A stretch of DNA of 64,000 nt from DASQZT01 sp963728965. Its GTDB lineage: Bacteria; Acidobacteriota; Terriglobia; Bryobacterales; Bryobacteraceae. Positions within the stretch are counted from its first letter, which is position 1; every line of letters begins with the position of its first letter. The stretch lies in assembly GCA_963728965.1 (NCBI GenBank), contig CAVSMH010000002.1:434001-498000 (forward strand). The letters are read 5' to 3'. The notes beneath the pieces were generated by a model. It ran no database searches and was not told where the DNA came from. It saw nothing but the letters and a program-made list of their open reading frames with translations. Of the stretch, positions 34,884 through 43,387 are shown piece after piece. Made by a program: the position numbers and the translations under genes.

Positions 34884-37313
34884 ATGGCGGAAGGCCAAGA
34901 TACCCTTGATGTGCCGGTCAGCGAACCGGAACGGGCGATTCCGCCCGAAGTGCCTCCCCGGCCGCCGTTTCTTGACCGCCAGACGTTGCGCCTCGCCACC
35001 GCCATTGTGGCTGTAGCCGCGATCGTCGTCCTTGCCGTGTTCGCCGTCTTCTACGTCAGGCTCGGCCACATCATCGACCGGCGGCTGGCCTCCGGCCCCT
35101 TTTCCAATACGCTGAACATCTATACGGCTCCCCGGACCGTTGCGGTCGGCGATAAGGAGACGCCTGAGGAAATTGCGCTTCATCTGAAGCGCTCCGGCTA
35201 TTCCACGTCGACCGGTAACGCCATGGGGTGGTACCGCCTCACTCCCGCGACCATTGAGGTCTTTCCCGGACGCAGTTCCCTGGCTGGCGGGGAACCCGGG
35301 GTGATCGAATTCGCCAAGGGCAGGGTTTCGCGAATCGTGTCGTTGGGGGACCACACCACCCGCGAGACTTTCGCCCTCGAGCCGGAGCTGATCAGCAATC
35401 TGTCGAGCAATCGCGAAGTGCGCCGCCTGGTGCATTTCGCCGATATACCGCCCAACCTGGTGCAGGCGGTGATCTCGGCCGAGGACAAGCACTTCTTCCA
35501 GCACTCGGGATTCGACCTGTTTCGCATCGCCAAGGCCGCTTGGGTGGATCTGCGCGATGGCCGCAAAGCCCAGGGCGCCTCCACCCTTACCATGCAGTTG
35601 GCGCGCGACTTCTGGCTCGATCCCGACAAGCGCTGGACCCGCAAGGCCGCCGAACTCCTCATCGCCATGCACCTCGAGCACAAGCTGACCAAACAGCAGA
35701 TCTTCGAGGATTACGCCAACGAAGTGTACCTTGGCCGCAGCGGCACCCTGAGCATCAACGGATTTGGCGAGGCGGCCCGGGCCTTCTTCGGGAGGGATCT
35801 TTCCCAGCTCGACGTCGCGGAGGCCGCCATGCTGGCCGGCCTGGTGCAGCGTCCCAGCTTCTATAACCCCTACCGCTACCCCGACCGCGCCCGGGAGCGC
35901 CGCGACACCGTCCTGGGCCTGATGCGGCAAAACGGCTACCTGACCGCCGAACAATACCAGCAGGCCCTGGCTTCACCCGTGCGCATCGCAGCGGAAGAAT
36001 CGCAGAGCCAGGAGGGCCAGTATTTCATCGACCTGATGAACCAGGAAATCCCAACCAAGCTGGAGGATCGCGAGAAGCAGGCCCGCACCGTTTTCACTAC
36101 CCTCGATCCGGACCTTCAGCGCGCCGCCGAAGAGTCGGTGCGGATGGGCATGAAAGCGGTCGATCAGACTCTTCACAAGCGGAAGTCAAAAACGCCCATA
36201 CCAGCGGGGCAGCCGCAGGTGGCCCTGGTCGCACTCGACCCCCATACCGGCGAAATCAAGGCGCTCGTGGGCGGTCGCGATTATCGTACCAGCCAGTTGA
36301 ATCGTGTGCTGGCCCTGCGCCAGCCGGGCTCCGTGTTCAAACCTTTCGTGTATGCCGCCGCGCTCGAAACCGCCCTTCAGGGCGGCAGTCAGATTTTTAC
36401 CCCGGCCAGCCTGATCGATGACACTCCATCAACCTTCTATTTCCGCCGGGACGCCTATACGCCAGGCAACTTCCGCCATGATTTCATGGGCGATGTCACC
36501 CTGCGTACGGCGCTGGCGCATTCGCTCAACGTGGCCACCGTGGAACTGGCGCAAGAGGTCGGCTACGACCGCGTCGTCAAGGTGGCGCGCCGGGCAGGGT
36601 TGAACGACCGCATTCAGCCCACACCTTCGGTGGCGCTAGGCGCTTATGAAACCACCCCGCTCGAAATGGCCGGCGCCTACACCGTCTTTGCCAATCAGGG
36701 TGTCCGCGTCCAACCGACTACGCTCGCCCTGGTCCGCGCACGCGACGGCGCGCCGCTGTTCGAGCGCGAAGCGCGGACCAGCCCGGCGCTCGATCCCCGG
36801 GTAGCCTACCTGACCGTCAGCCTGATGCAGGAGGTGCTGCGCACTGGCACCGGCGCGGGGGTTCGCGCGCGCGGCTTCAACCTGCCCGCCGCCGGCAAAA
36901 CCGGCACCTCGCGCGATGGCTGGTTCGCCGGCTTTACCAGCCAACTGCTCTGCGTGGTCTGGGTGGGATTCGACGACAACCGCGATCTGAAGCTGGAGGG
37001 CGCGCATTCGGCCCTGCCCATCTGGACCGAGTTCATGAAACGTGCCGCCAAACTCCGCGATTACCGCGATGCGCACGACTTCACCGCACCTTCCGGCATC
37101 GTCACCGCCGAGATCTGTCCGGAGAGTGGTCAGCTCGCCGGACGTTTCTGCCCGGACGACCGTACCGAGGTGTTCATCGATGGCACCCAGCCCGTAGTTC
37201 AGTGCGAACTCCACGGCGGCCAGTGGCAGATCGGCGCGGCCGATCGCCTCATGCAACTGTCGCCTATCCAGACGGTAGTCCCGAGCGCCGTCCCGCCCGT
37301 TCTGGGACGGTAG
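34884..37313 (+). CDS. class A penicillin-binding protein (PBP1b-like)
   Basis: 809-aa bifunctional peptidoglycan synthase with one N-terminal TM helix (about 37-59). The GT51 transglycosylase domain has catalytic Glu200 (ISAEDKHFFQH) and KAQGASTLTMQLARDFWL; the transpeptidase has SxxK at Ser483/Lys486 (GSVFKPF), SLN at 547-549 and KTG at 672-674 (GKTGTSRDGWFAGF). A segment before the glycosyltransferase (about 75-150) resembles the UvrB-like domain of PBP1b. All catalytic motifs are intact. It acts at the outer face of the inner membrane. Confidence 0.94.
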   Translation: MAEGQDTLDVPVSEPERAIPPEVPPRPPFLDRQTLRLATAIVAVAAIVVLAVFAVFYVRLGHIIDRRLASGPFSNTLNIYTAPRTVAVGDKETPEEIALHLKRSGYSTSTGNAMGWYRLTPATIEVFPGRSSLAGGEPGVIEFAKGRVSRIVSLGDHTTRETFALEPELISNLSSNREVRRLVHFADIPPNLVQAVISAEDKHFFQHSGFDLFRIAKAAWVDLRDGRKAQGASTLTMQLARDFWLDPDKRWTRKAAELLIAMHLEHKLTKQQIFEDYANEVYLGRSGTLSINGFGEAARAFFGRDLSQLDVAEAAMLAGLVQRPSFYNPYRYPDRARERRDTVLGLMRQNGYLTAEQYQQALASPVRIAAEESQSQEGQYFIDLMNQEIPTKLEDREKQARTVFTTLDPDLQRAAEESVRMGMKAVDQTLHKRKSKTPIPAGQPQVALVALDPHTGEIKALVGGRDYRTSQLNRVLALRQPGSVFKPFVYAAALETALQGGSQIFTPASLIDDTPSTFYFRRDAYTPGNFRHDFMGDVTLRTALAHSLNVATVELAQEVGYDRVVKVARRAGLNDRIQPTPSVALGAYETTPLEMAGAYTVFANQGVRVQPTTLALVRARDGAPLFEREARTSPALDPRVAYLTVSLMQEVLRTGTGAGVRARGFNLPAAGKTGTSRDGWFAGFTSQLLCVVWVGFDDNRDLKLEGAHSALPIWTEFMKRAAKLRDYRDAHDFTAPSGIVTAEICPESGQLAGRFCPDDRTEVFIDGTQPVVQCELHGGQWQIGAADRLMQLSPIQTVVPSAVPPVLGR

Positions 37314-37325
37314 CCTGTCCGGCCC

Positions 37326-38852
37326 TTAACCCAGCGAGTAGCGCTTCATCTTGTTGATCAGCCCTTGCCGGCTCAACCCCAAGCGCCGCGCTGCCTGAAG
37401 CTGGTTGTTACGAGTCTCCGCGAGCGCATCGGCGATCATCCGCTGCTCCAACTCCGCCACCGCCCGGCGCAGCGATTGGGCCTCGGAGTGCCGCGTCGGC
37501 GGCGCGTCGTAGGCGGGCGTCGGCAGCCCCTCCCATAGATCGTCTTCCGCAATCACCGCCCCCCGCGAACACGCCGCCAGCCGCATCACTTCGTTGCGCA
37601 ACTGCCGCACGTTGCCGGGCCACGGCGCCATGGTCAGCTTCCGCATCACCGCCGCCGAGATTTCCATCTGTCCCCGGGCCGAATCGCGGCAGTACTCCCG
37701 CAGAAAATGGTTGGCCAGCAGGGCGATCTCTTCGCGAATGTCGCGCAGCGGCGGCATGTGAATATGGATCACCTTGATGCGATAGTAAAGGTCCTCTCGA
37801 AACTGGCCTTTGCTGATGGCCGCCTCGAGATCCTTGTTGGTGGCCGCCAGCAGGCGTACGTCCACCGCAATCGGCGTCCGGCCGCCTACTTTCTCCACCA
37901 CGCGCTCTTGCAGGACGCGCAGGATCTTGGCCTGCGCCGTCAGGCTCAGGTCGCCTACTTCGTCCAGAAACAGGGTGCCGCCGTCGGCCTTCTGAAATAA
38001 CCCCAGCCGCGGCTGAACGCCGGTGGCCACGCCCTTTTCAATGCCGAACAGCTCGCTTTCTAGCAGCGTCTCGGGCAACGCCGCACAGTTCAGCGCCACG
38101 AAGGGGCGCCGCGCCCGCGGGCTGGTGAAATGAATGGCCCGGGCCACCATCTCCTTGCCCGTGCCGCTTTCCCCGGTAATCAGCACGCTCACCAGGCTGT
38201 CCCGGATGCGCTCCACCAGCCTCACTACCTGCTGGATCTTCTGTCCCGTCCCGATAATTCCATGGCTGGCGTAGCGCCCTTCCACTTCGCGCCAAAGGTG
38301 GGCGTTCTGCTGGACCAGTTCGTCCTGGTTGCGCCGCAGTTCTCCCACGAGCTGCGCCGTCTCGATCGCAATGGCGGTGTGCGCGGCCAGCGCCCGCAGC
38401 GACTCCTCGTCACGGGCCGTGAATGCGCCGGCGCGCTTGTTCAATACCTCGAAGGCTCCGATGATTTCCCCCAATTGGTTCCTCATCGCGACTGCTAGCA
38501 CGTTCCGGGTCCGGTAGCCCGTCTGGCCGTCAATGGCTCCGTAGAACCGCGGATCGTTGTAAGCATCGCGTACATTAATAGTGTCGCCAGTCTGCACAGC
38601 GTTTCCGGCAATCCCTGTGTGCGCGTCGAACCGCAGAATCTCTTCGCTGCCCAGTGCCACTTTCGACCACAACTCGTCGCGTTCCCGATCCAGCAGGAAA
38701 ATACTCGCCCGGTCGCACACCAGCAGGTTCGTCGCCTCGCGTGCCACCAGATCCAGCAGTGCCCCCAGATCCCGCTCCGAGTTCATCTTCTGACAGATCG
38801 AGAGAATCTCGTTGCGGCTGTCTTCGGGCTCCCTCTGAGGCATTGATCCCAT
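37326..38852 (-). CDS. GAF-AAA+-Fis regulator (NtrC-type enhancer-binding protein) with GVATGV loop
   Basis: 508 aa: GAF sensor (about 25-170), AAA+ domain (about 195-430) and a Fis-type HTH at the C-terminus (ARRLGLSRQGLINKMKRYSL). Walker A GESGTGKE at 227-234 and Walker B GGTLFLDEV at 291-299 are intact. The sigma-54-contacting loop, normally GAFTGA, reads GVATGV at 274-279, so the key Phe is missing. Either this subgroup contacts sigma-54 differently or acts on another holoenzyme. It is transcribed away from an interval holding an inverted repeat and a -24/-12 promoter. Confidence 0.9.
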   Translation of the reverse strand: MGSMPQREPEDSRNEILSICQKMNSERDLGALLDLVAREATNLLVCDRASIFLLDRERDELWSKVALGSEEILRFDAHTGIAGNAVQTGDTINVRDAYNDPRFYGAIDGQTGYRTRNVLAVAMRNQLGEIIGAFEVLNKRAGAFTARDEESLRALAAHTAIAIETAQLVGELRRNQDELVQQNAHLWREVEGRYASHGIIGTGQKIQQVVRLVERIRDSLVSVLITGESGTGKEMVARAIHFTSPRARRPFVALNCAALPETLLESELFGIEKGVATGVQPRLGLFQKADGGTLFLDEVGDLSLTAQAKILRVLQERVVEKVGGRTPIAVDVRLLAATNKDLEAAISKGQFREDLYYRIKVIHIHMPPLRDIREEIALLANHFLREYCRDSARGQMEISAAVMRKLTMAPWPGNVRQLRNEVMRLAACSRGAVIAEDDLWEGLPTPAYDAPPTRHSEAQSLRRAVAELEQRMIADALAETRNNQLQAARRLGLSRQGLINKMKRYSLG

Positions 38853-38919
38853 CTCTGTTTCAGTTTATCGCACTCGTAAAGGGCATGTCCAGAAAGTAGA
38901 CAGGGTGTCAAGGAAGTTA

Positions 38920-38946
38920 GCGCATGTCCAGTTGCTGGACATGCGC
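38920..38946. promoter_or_regulatory. 12-bp inverted repeat, candidate enhancer site
   Basis: GCGCATGTCCAG, TTG, CTGGACATGCGC: perfect 12-bp arms around 3 nt, 68 bp from the regulator start and about 62 bp before the -24 element at 38995. An extra CATGTCCAG half-site lies at 38884-38892. TGTC...GACA symmetry and this distance suit a Fis-domain activator, but an IS-end remnant or hairpin terminator is also possible. Confidence 0.6.
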
Positions 38947-38992
38947 GCCGTCGGAGTGCCATTGTAAACAGTAGACTTATCCTGCCGCGACT

Positions 38993-39009
38993 TTGGCACC
39001 CTTCCTGCC
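38993..39009 (+). promoter_or_regulatory. sigma-54 (-24/-12) promoter candidate
   Basis: TTGGCACCCTTCCTGCC: GG at 38995-38996 and GC at 39007-39008, exactly 10 nt apart, with TTGGCAC matching the -24 block fully and CTGC matching TTGC at three of four. AT-rich DNA (TATATC) follows. Predicted start near 39020, rightward. No coding gene follows on this strand. Confidence 0.6.
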
Positions 39010-39019
39010 TATATCCGTT

Positions 39020-39230
39020 GCGTGGGTTGGGTGCCCTTCCCAGGAGGCCGAGCACAGCGGATGATCGGAGGACATTCGCTGGTATCGGAATAGGGAGCCT
39101 TATCTACTGTTCGCACGCCTTGAGGAGCCTACATCCGGAGGATGGCACGGGCCATAAACGCGTTCTCCGAAAGCCGCGGCCCGCACAGCAGACCCCAGCC
39201 TGCGCTCTCGCCGATGGGAGCGCAGGCCCG
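39020..39230 (+). ncRNA. candidate GGA-rich small RNA
   Basis: About 210 nt after the -24/-12 promoter without a credible gene. GGA or AGGA motifs recur about nine times. One sits in the loop of a 9-bp hairpin at 39055-39081 (arms CAGCGGATG/CATTCGCTG, loop ATCGGAGGA) and one in a 5-bp hairpin at 39132-39144 (CATCC, GGA, GGATG). A 6-bp stem (39148-39183) and a strong hairpin (39198-39227) end the interval. This layout recalls CsrA-titrating RNAs of the CsrB/RsmZ type. Purely a prediction. Confidence 0.4.
39198..39227. terminator. strong hairpin, terminator-like
   Basis: Perfect 10-bp arms GCCTGCGCTC/GAGCGCAGGC around a 10-nt loop, 7 bp beyond the stop of the minus-strand M1-like gene. It could terminate that gene or the candidate RNA on the plus strand. 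No proper T-run on either side, as often in high-GC genomes. Confidence 0.6.
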
Positions 39231-39233
39231 CCC

Positions 39234-41222
39234 TTACTGCTCCACCCGTTTTTGCCGCTCGTAGGGTGACTTCAGGTAACGCGCCGCTTCCTCCTGCGCC
39301 CCTTGTGTATCGTCCTTTGTGCGCAGTGCCAGGTTGTATTCGTTCACCGCGCGGTCCCTCTGGCCGGACACGTCGAAGATCTTGCCCAGGTTGATGTGCG
39401 CCCACACCTCGGTCCACTTGGGCTGAAGGTCGCCATTCAGCGACTCACGGAACTGGTTGGCCGCCAGTTGCCAGTTCTGCTGAAGGAAATAGACCTCGGC
39501 AATGCGGTAGTTCGCCAGCGAGCTCTGCCGGTTGGTCTCGAGCGCCTTCTGGTATTCCTTCAGCGCATCGGCATACTCGCTCATCTCCGCGAACTGCTCG
39601 CCGCGCCGGATCGCGACCGCCACCCGGATCTGCGGGCTGTAGCGCAGTACCCGGTTGTTCGGATCGATCACCACGCTCTTCGGCTTGCCGAAGGTATCCA
39701 CCGAAAACTCCGACGAGGTTCCCACTACGTCCACCCGCTTCTCCTCGGGGTTGCCTTCGGTCTCGATCTTCAGGTCCACGGGCATGTGGAATGTATCCAG
39801 ATCCTGCGAGATCTTCCCCATCACGCGGAACCCTTTCTGGGTGCGGAAAATGGTGTATTCCAGCTTGAACTCGGGCGCGCCGCTGGACTCGATCCATTGG
39901 ATGAAGAAATATTGCAGGTCCTGGCCCGATACCGTCTCGGCGACCTTCTTGAGGTCGTCCGTGTTGGCCGATTTCCAGGTGTACGCCTGCGCGAATTCCT
40001 TCAGCGTCTTGAAGAACTTCTCGTCCCCCATCACGTAGCGCAGCATGTGAAACACCGCCGAACCCTTGCTCCCCGTCAATGCCCAGAACTCGGGGGAATA
40101 GTCTTCCAGGCGTGCCGACTGGATCAGCGGGACGTTATCCACGGTCAGCGATTCCACCATCGAGTCGTTGACCGCCGACGCCATCCCCCCCGGGTTGGTG
40201 TTCTCCACCCAGAGCAGTTCCGAATATGCGGCCAGGCCGTTTTCGAGCCACAGGTGGTTGCGCGTGGTGGGCGATACCAGTTCCTCCCACCACTGCCGCG
40301 CAACCTCGTTGGCCAGCGTGCGGCTGCTCACCTGGCGGGTGATCGTGCGCGGTGCCAGAAAAATCAGCCCCGGTGCCGCATATCCGTTCGGCGCGCCGGC
40401 TTCCGTCTCCACGACCGACAAATTGGCATAGGGCGGGATGCCGAACATGCCCGTGAAGTGGACCATGATCTTGCCGGTCTCCTCGCCGTATTGCGGGGCA
40501 AACTCGGCCTCCGCGCCGCGGAAATAGAGGGTCGTGGTCACGCCCGCCGTCTGCGCTTTGGTGCCCTCGCCCTTCACGATCGCGATGCTGCCCGGAAACG
40601 ACGGGTGGTCGAACTGGAACTGGTACGTGTTCTTATCCGCTCCCGCCTGCTTGCTGTCCATGCCGCTGCCCAGCACGGCGTATCCCGTCGGCACGGTCAC
40701 CTTCATCAGCGCCGCGAACCGGTCGGTCGTGTAGCCGCTCACCGGGAACCAGCGCGCCGGGTACAAAAGGTACGCGAAATCCGGATGGATGGCGGCGAAC
40801 TTGATGCCGTATACCGGCGAATCTTCCTGCCCGGTCAGTTTGCCGTCGTAGTAAAAGGTCAGGTTGACGGGCTGCCCCTTCGCGAGCGGCTGCTCGAAGG
40901 TCAGCCGGATGGTGAAATCCTGCTGGTTGCGCGAAGCCTGAATCTGCTTCCCCTGGTCGTCCACCACTCGCGAGACGTTCAGCGCGTTGTTCAGCTCGAA
41001 TTGGGCGCTGGTCACATTGTCGTCCACCGGCACGAACCGAACGCTGGCCTTGGCCGACATGGATTGCGTGTTGGGAGAGATGTCCGCCTCGATGGTGTAC
41101 TGCTCCACATCGATGCGCTGCGTGGCGTGCCGCTCCTGGGCGGCCGCCACGCACACTCCGGCGATCAGCAGCAGGCCGGCTGCCAACGGGACGGCCGCGC
41201 GGGCCGGGCTTTTCTCAAACAT
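39234..41222 (-). CDS. M1 aminopeptidase-like protein with lost zinc site and C-terminal TPRs
   Basis: 662 aa with signal peptide (about 5-29). The N-terminal beta domain and thermolysin-like fold match the M1 family, but HExxH reads NEVAR (305-309) and the third ligand is shifted, WLEN in place of WLNE, leaving Asn328 at the Glu position. The exopeptidase GxMEN motif reads GAPNG. The C-terminus (about 525-640) holds TPR repeats (EYADALKEYQKALETN; YFLQQNWQLAANQFRESL). Probably a non-catalytic periplasmic binding or scaffold protein. The ATG at 41222 overlaps the lpxB stop by 8 bp (an in-frame TTG lies at 41228). Confidence 0.85.
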   Translation of the reverse strand: MFEKSPARAAVPLAAGLLLIAGVCVAAAQERHATQRIDVEQYTIEADISPNTQSMSAKASVRFVPVDDNVTSAQFELNNALNVSRVVDDQGKQIQASRNQQDFTIRLTFEQPLAKGQPVNLTFYYDGKLTGQEDSPVYGIKFAAIHPDFAYLLYPARWFPVSGYTTDRFAALMKVTVPTGYAVLGSGMDSKQAGADKNTYQFQFDHPSFPGSIAIVKGEGTKAQTAGVTTTLYFRGAEAEFAPQYGEETGKIMVHFTGMFGIPPYANLSVVETEAGAPNGYAAPGLIFLAPRTITRQVSSRTLANEVARQWWEELVSPTTRNHLWLENGLAAYSELLWVENTNPGGMASAVNDSMVESLTVDNVPLIQSARLEDYSPEFWALTGSKGSAVFHMLRYVMGDEKFFKTLKEFAQAYTWKSANTDDLKKVAETVSGQDLQYFFIQWIESSGAPEFKLEYTIFRTQKGFRVMGKISQDLDTFHMPVDLKIETEGNPEEKRVDVVGTSSEFSVDTFGKPKSVVIDPNNRVLRYSPQIRVAVAIRRGEQFAEMSEYADALKEYQKALETNRQSSLANYRIAEVYFLQQNWQLAANQFRESLNGDLQPKWTEVWAHINLGKIFDVSGQRDRAVNEYNLALRTKDDTQGAQEEAARYLKSPYERQKRVEQ

Positions 41223-42372
41223 GGGCAACTTGTCCTTCCAGAATTTCCTGAATAATGGCAGCGGCGCGCCGAGGGGCGTCCTCGCCGCCGGAGAGCTTCT
41301 CCCGCACTTCCGCCAGCCCGGCCTTCATTTCGGCGCGGGCCTGGTCGTCGCGCAGCAGTCGTCCGGCCTCGCGCGCCAGCGCTTCTCCGGTCATGCGGCC
41401 CTGCATCAGTTCGGGAACCAACGCGCGCCCGGCGATCAGGTTCACCATGGAATAATACGGAACCCGCACCAGCAGCCTGCCCGCCAACCAACTCGCCCGC
41501 GTCACCTTGTAGAAAGTCACCATCGGGGTTCCCAATAGCGCCGCCTCCACCGTCACCGTCCCACTCGCCGCCAGCGCCACATCCGCATGGGCCAGCGTCT
41601 CCCAGCTTTCTCCCTCGATCACCTGAATCGGCGAACGGCCCAGGCGTTCTCGAAAGTACGCAGCCCCTGTGGTCGCCGAAGCCGGCAGAATCGCGTGCAA
41701 CGCCTGTTCCCGGTACAGCCGCGCCACGGCGTCCGCCAAGGCAGGCAGATGGCGCCCGGCTTCGCCGCGGCGGCTGCCCGGTAACACCGCAATTAATGGA
41801 CGGCCCGGAGACAGCCTGTGTTTCCGAAAAAACTCCTCGCGGCTCAGCGACGCACGCACCAGCCGCGCCAGCGGGTGGCCAATGTACGTCGCACGCACCC
41901 CTTCGCGCGAGAAATATTGCTCTTCAAACGGAAAAATGCAGAGCAGGTGCCGCAGCGTTTGCCGCAGCGTTCGCAACCGCCCCTTGCGCCACGCCCATAC
42001 CTGCGGCGCAACCAGGTACACCACCGGCACCCCCAACCGCCTCAGCCGTCGCGCCACTCGCAGGTGAAAATCCGGGGAATCCGTCAGAATCGCCAGGTCC
42101 GGCTGCCGTTCCCGCGCCGCCGCCACCAGCTTCCTGTATTCCTTGTAAATGCGCGGAATGTGACCCACTACTTCCACCAGCCCCACCACTGCCAGCGAAG
42201 CCGCATCCACTACCGGGTCGACTCCCGCCGCCCGCAGCCGCGGCCCCGCACAGCCGAAGAATTCCGTGCCGCAATGTTCCTCTCCGCGCGCCCGCCGCAA
42301 CTCCTCCACGACCAGCGAAGCGTACAGATCCCCCGAGGCTTCGCCCGCCGAAACGAGGATTTTCCGGTGCAT
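41215..42372 (-). CDS. lpxB: lipid-A-disaccharide synthase
   Basis: 385-aa GT19 glycosyltransferase that condenses UDP-2,3-diacylglucosamine with lipid X on the inner face of the inner membrane. Family blocks are clear: VSAGEASGDLYASLVVEELR at the N-terminus, SPDFHLRVARRLRRLGVPVV, YLVAPQVWAWRKGR, FPFEEQYFSREGVRATYIGHP and LPGSRRGEAGRHLP. It shows that the organism makes lipid A. No other lpx gene is adjacent. It is cotranscribed with the M1-like gene, whose start overlaps its stop. Confidence 0.95.
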   Translation of the reverse strand: MHRKILVSAGEASGDLYASLVVEELRRARGEEHCGTEFFGCAGPRLRAAGVDPVVDAASLAVVGLVEVVGHIPRIYKEYRKLVAAARERQPDLAILTDSPDFHLRVARRLRRLGVPVVYLVAPQVWAWRKGRLRTLRQTLRHLLCIFPFEEQYFSREGVRATYIGHPLARLVRASLSREEFFRKHRLSPGRPLIAVLPGSRRGEAGRHLPALADAVARLYREQALHAILPASATTGAAYFRERLGRSPIQVIEGESWETLAHADVALAASGTVTVEAALLGTPMVTFYKVTRASWLAGRLLVRVPYYSMVNLIAGRALVPELMQGRMTGEALAREAGRLLRDDQARAEMKAGLAEVREKLSGGEDAPRRAAAIIQEILEGQVAHV

Positions 42373-42419
42373 CCACCCTTAAGTGTAGCTTGGCTTCCCT
42401 GATACAATCGATACCGTTA

Positions 42420-43169
42420 ATGTCCTCCGACGATGAACGGTCCAAAATGACCGTGGAAGATCTGGCGGAACGCTTCCGCACCCAGATGATTCCACTGACC
42501 AACAAGTTCCTTTACTTCACTACTCTACCCATCGCCGAGGATGACCTTCGCCAATATCTGAACGACCCGATCGCCGCCATCTCTCCCGGTATCGCCGCCG
42601 TGCTTCCCCGCATCGGCATGATCCTCGGACCATACATCGAAAAAGGCAACGGTAAGGGCGGCGCCTCGGTGACCTTCGAACGCCCCGCCGAACCGCGCCA
42701 GGTGCCCTTTTCGCGCCACGACCTCGGCGATATGACCGTGCTCGCGTTAGGCGTGAAAGACATCGAGGTCGCCGACTACCATTACCAGTTCTATAACGCG
42801 CTCGCGGGCATCGTCGCCGAGCGCTGGCCGCAGGAAGTGCAGGATCGCTTTTACCGCGCCATCCGCGAAGAGCTCAGCGCCGAGGTCCACGGCGAAGTCG
42901 ATGAGAAAAGCTGGCACCTGAAGCAAGCCCTCCTCCGCCGCCAGACCAACGTCCGCAAGGAGACCAAGCTGTTCCGCGAGTACGCCCGGCAGGCTTTTGA
43001 AGATACCCTCACCCTTTACTTGCACGGCACCTGCTGCGACATCGACGTGGAAACCGGCCCCCGCCAAATGCCCAGCCGTTACCTGCGCCGCCGGCTCGAA
43101 CTGTTGATCTCGCTGTTCCCGCCCCCCGAGGGATACGCCGTCCTTCCTGAACAGTTAAAGTCACGCTGA
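42420..43169 (+). CDS. conserved-looking protein of unknown function
   Basis: 249 aa, soluble, no signal peptide or TM helix. Mixed alpha/beta at the start, then strongly helical (about 120-200, including the charged stretch RRQTNVRKETKLFREYARQ). The C-terminus holds CCDIDVETGPRQMPSRYLRR with adjacent cysteines. I recognise no family. The start at 42420 was chosen over a longer in-frame opening at 41796 that runs antisense through lpxB. A 47-bp gap separates it from the divergent lpxB. Confidence 0.7.
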   Translation: MSSDDERSKMTVEDLAERFRTQMIPLTNKFLYFTTLPIAEDDLRQYLNDPIAAISPGIAAVLPRIGMILGPYIEKGNGKGGASVTFERPAEPRQVPFSRHDLGDMTVLALGVKDIEVADYHYQFYNALAGIVAERWPQEVQDRFYRAIREELSAEVHGEVDEKSWHLKQALLRRQTNVRKETKLFREYARQAFEDTLTLYLHGTCCDIDVETGPRQMPSRYLRRRLELLISLFPPPEGYAVLPEQLKSR

Positions 43170-43387
43170 AACGGCGCCGCGTTCGAGGCACCACCAACCA
43201 GTGGGTGGCAAAGAATGCGGCGGTTTTCTCGTACGGTTGCCCCGATTCGAACACCGCCTCTGTCACGAAGTTTCGAAAAAAGCTTCCTCGACCGTGTGCT
43301 GGGTTACCTTTAGCGATTTGGTGGCGTCTTTTTGATGAACGAGAGATCAGCGAGGTTAACCGGGCCCATTGGGCTGAAAGGGTTCAC

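Noticed and set aside
38881..38946. Inverted repeat read as an IS terminal repeat
   Set aside because: No transposase gene or partner repeat lies within the neighbouring sequence; the position between a regulator and a -24/-12 element suits a binding site better, though it is not excluded.
39303..41255. 650-residue plus-strand open frame opposite the M1-like gene
   Set aside because: Arg/His/Leu-rich shadow with no family features; codon structure belongs to the minus-strand gene.
43230..43275. TTCGAA-containing stretch resembling the T-arm of a tRNA on the minus strand
   Set aside because: The flanking bases do not form the T stem and no anticodon or acceptor arm can be drawn.
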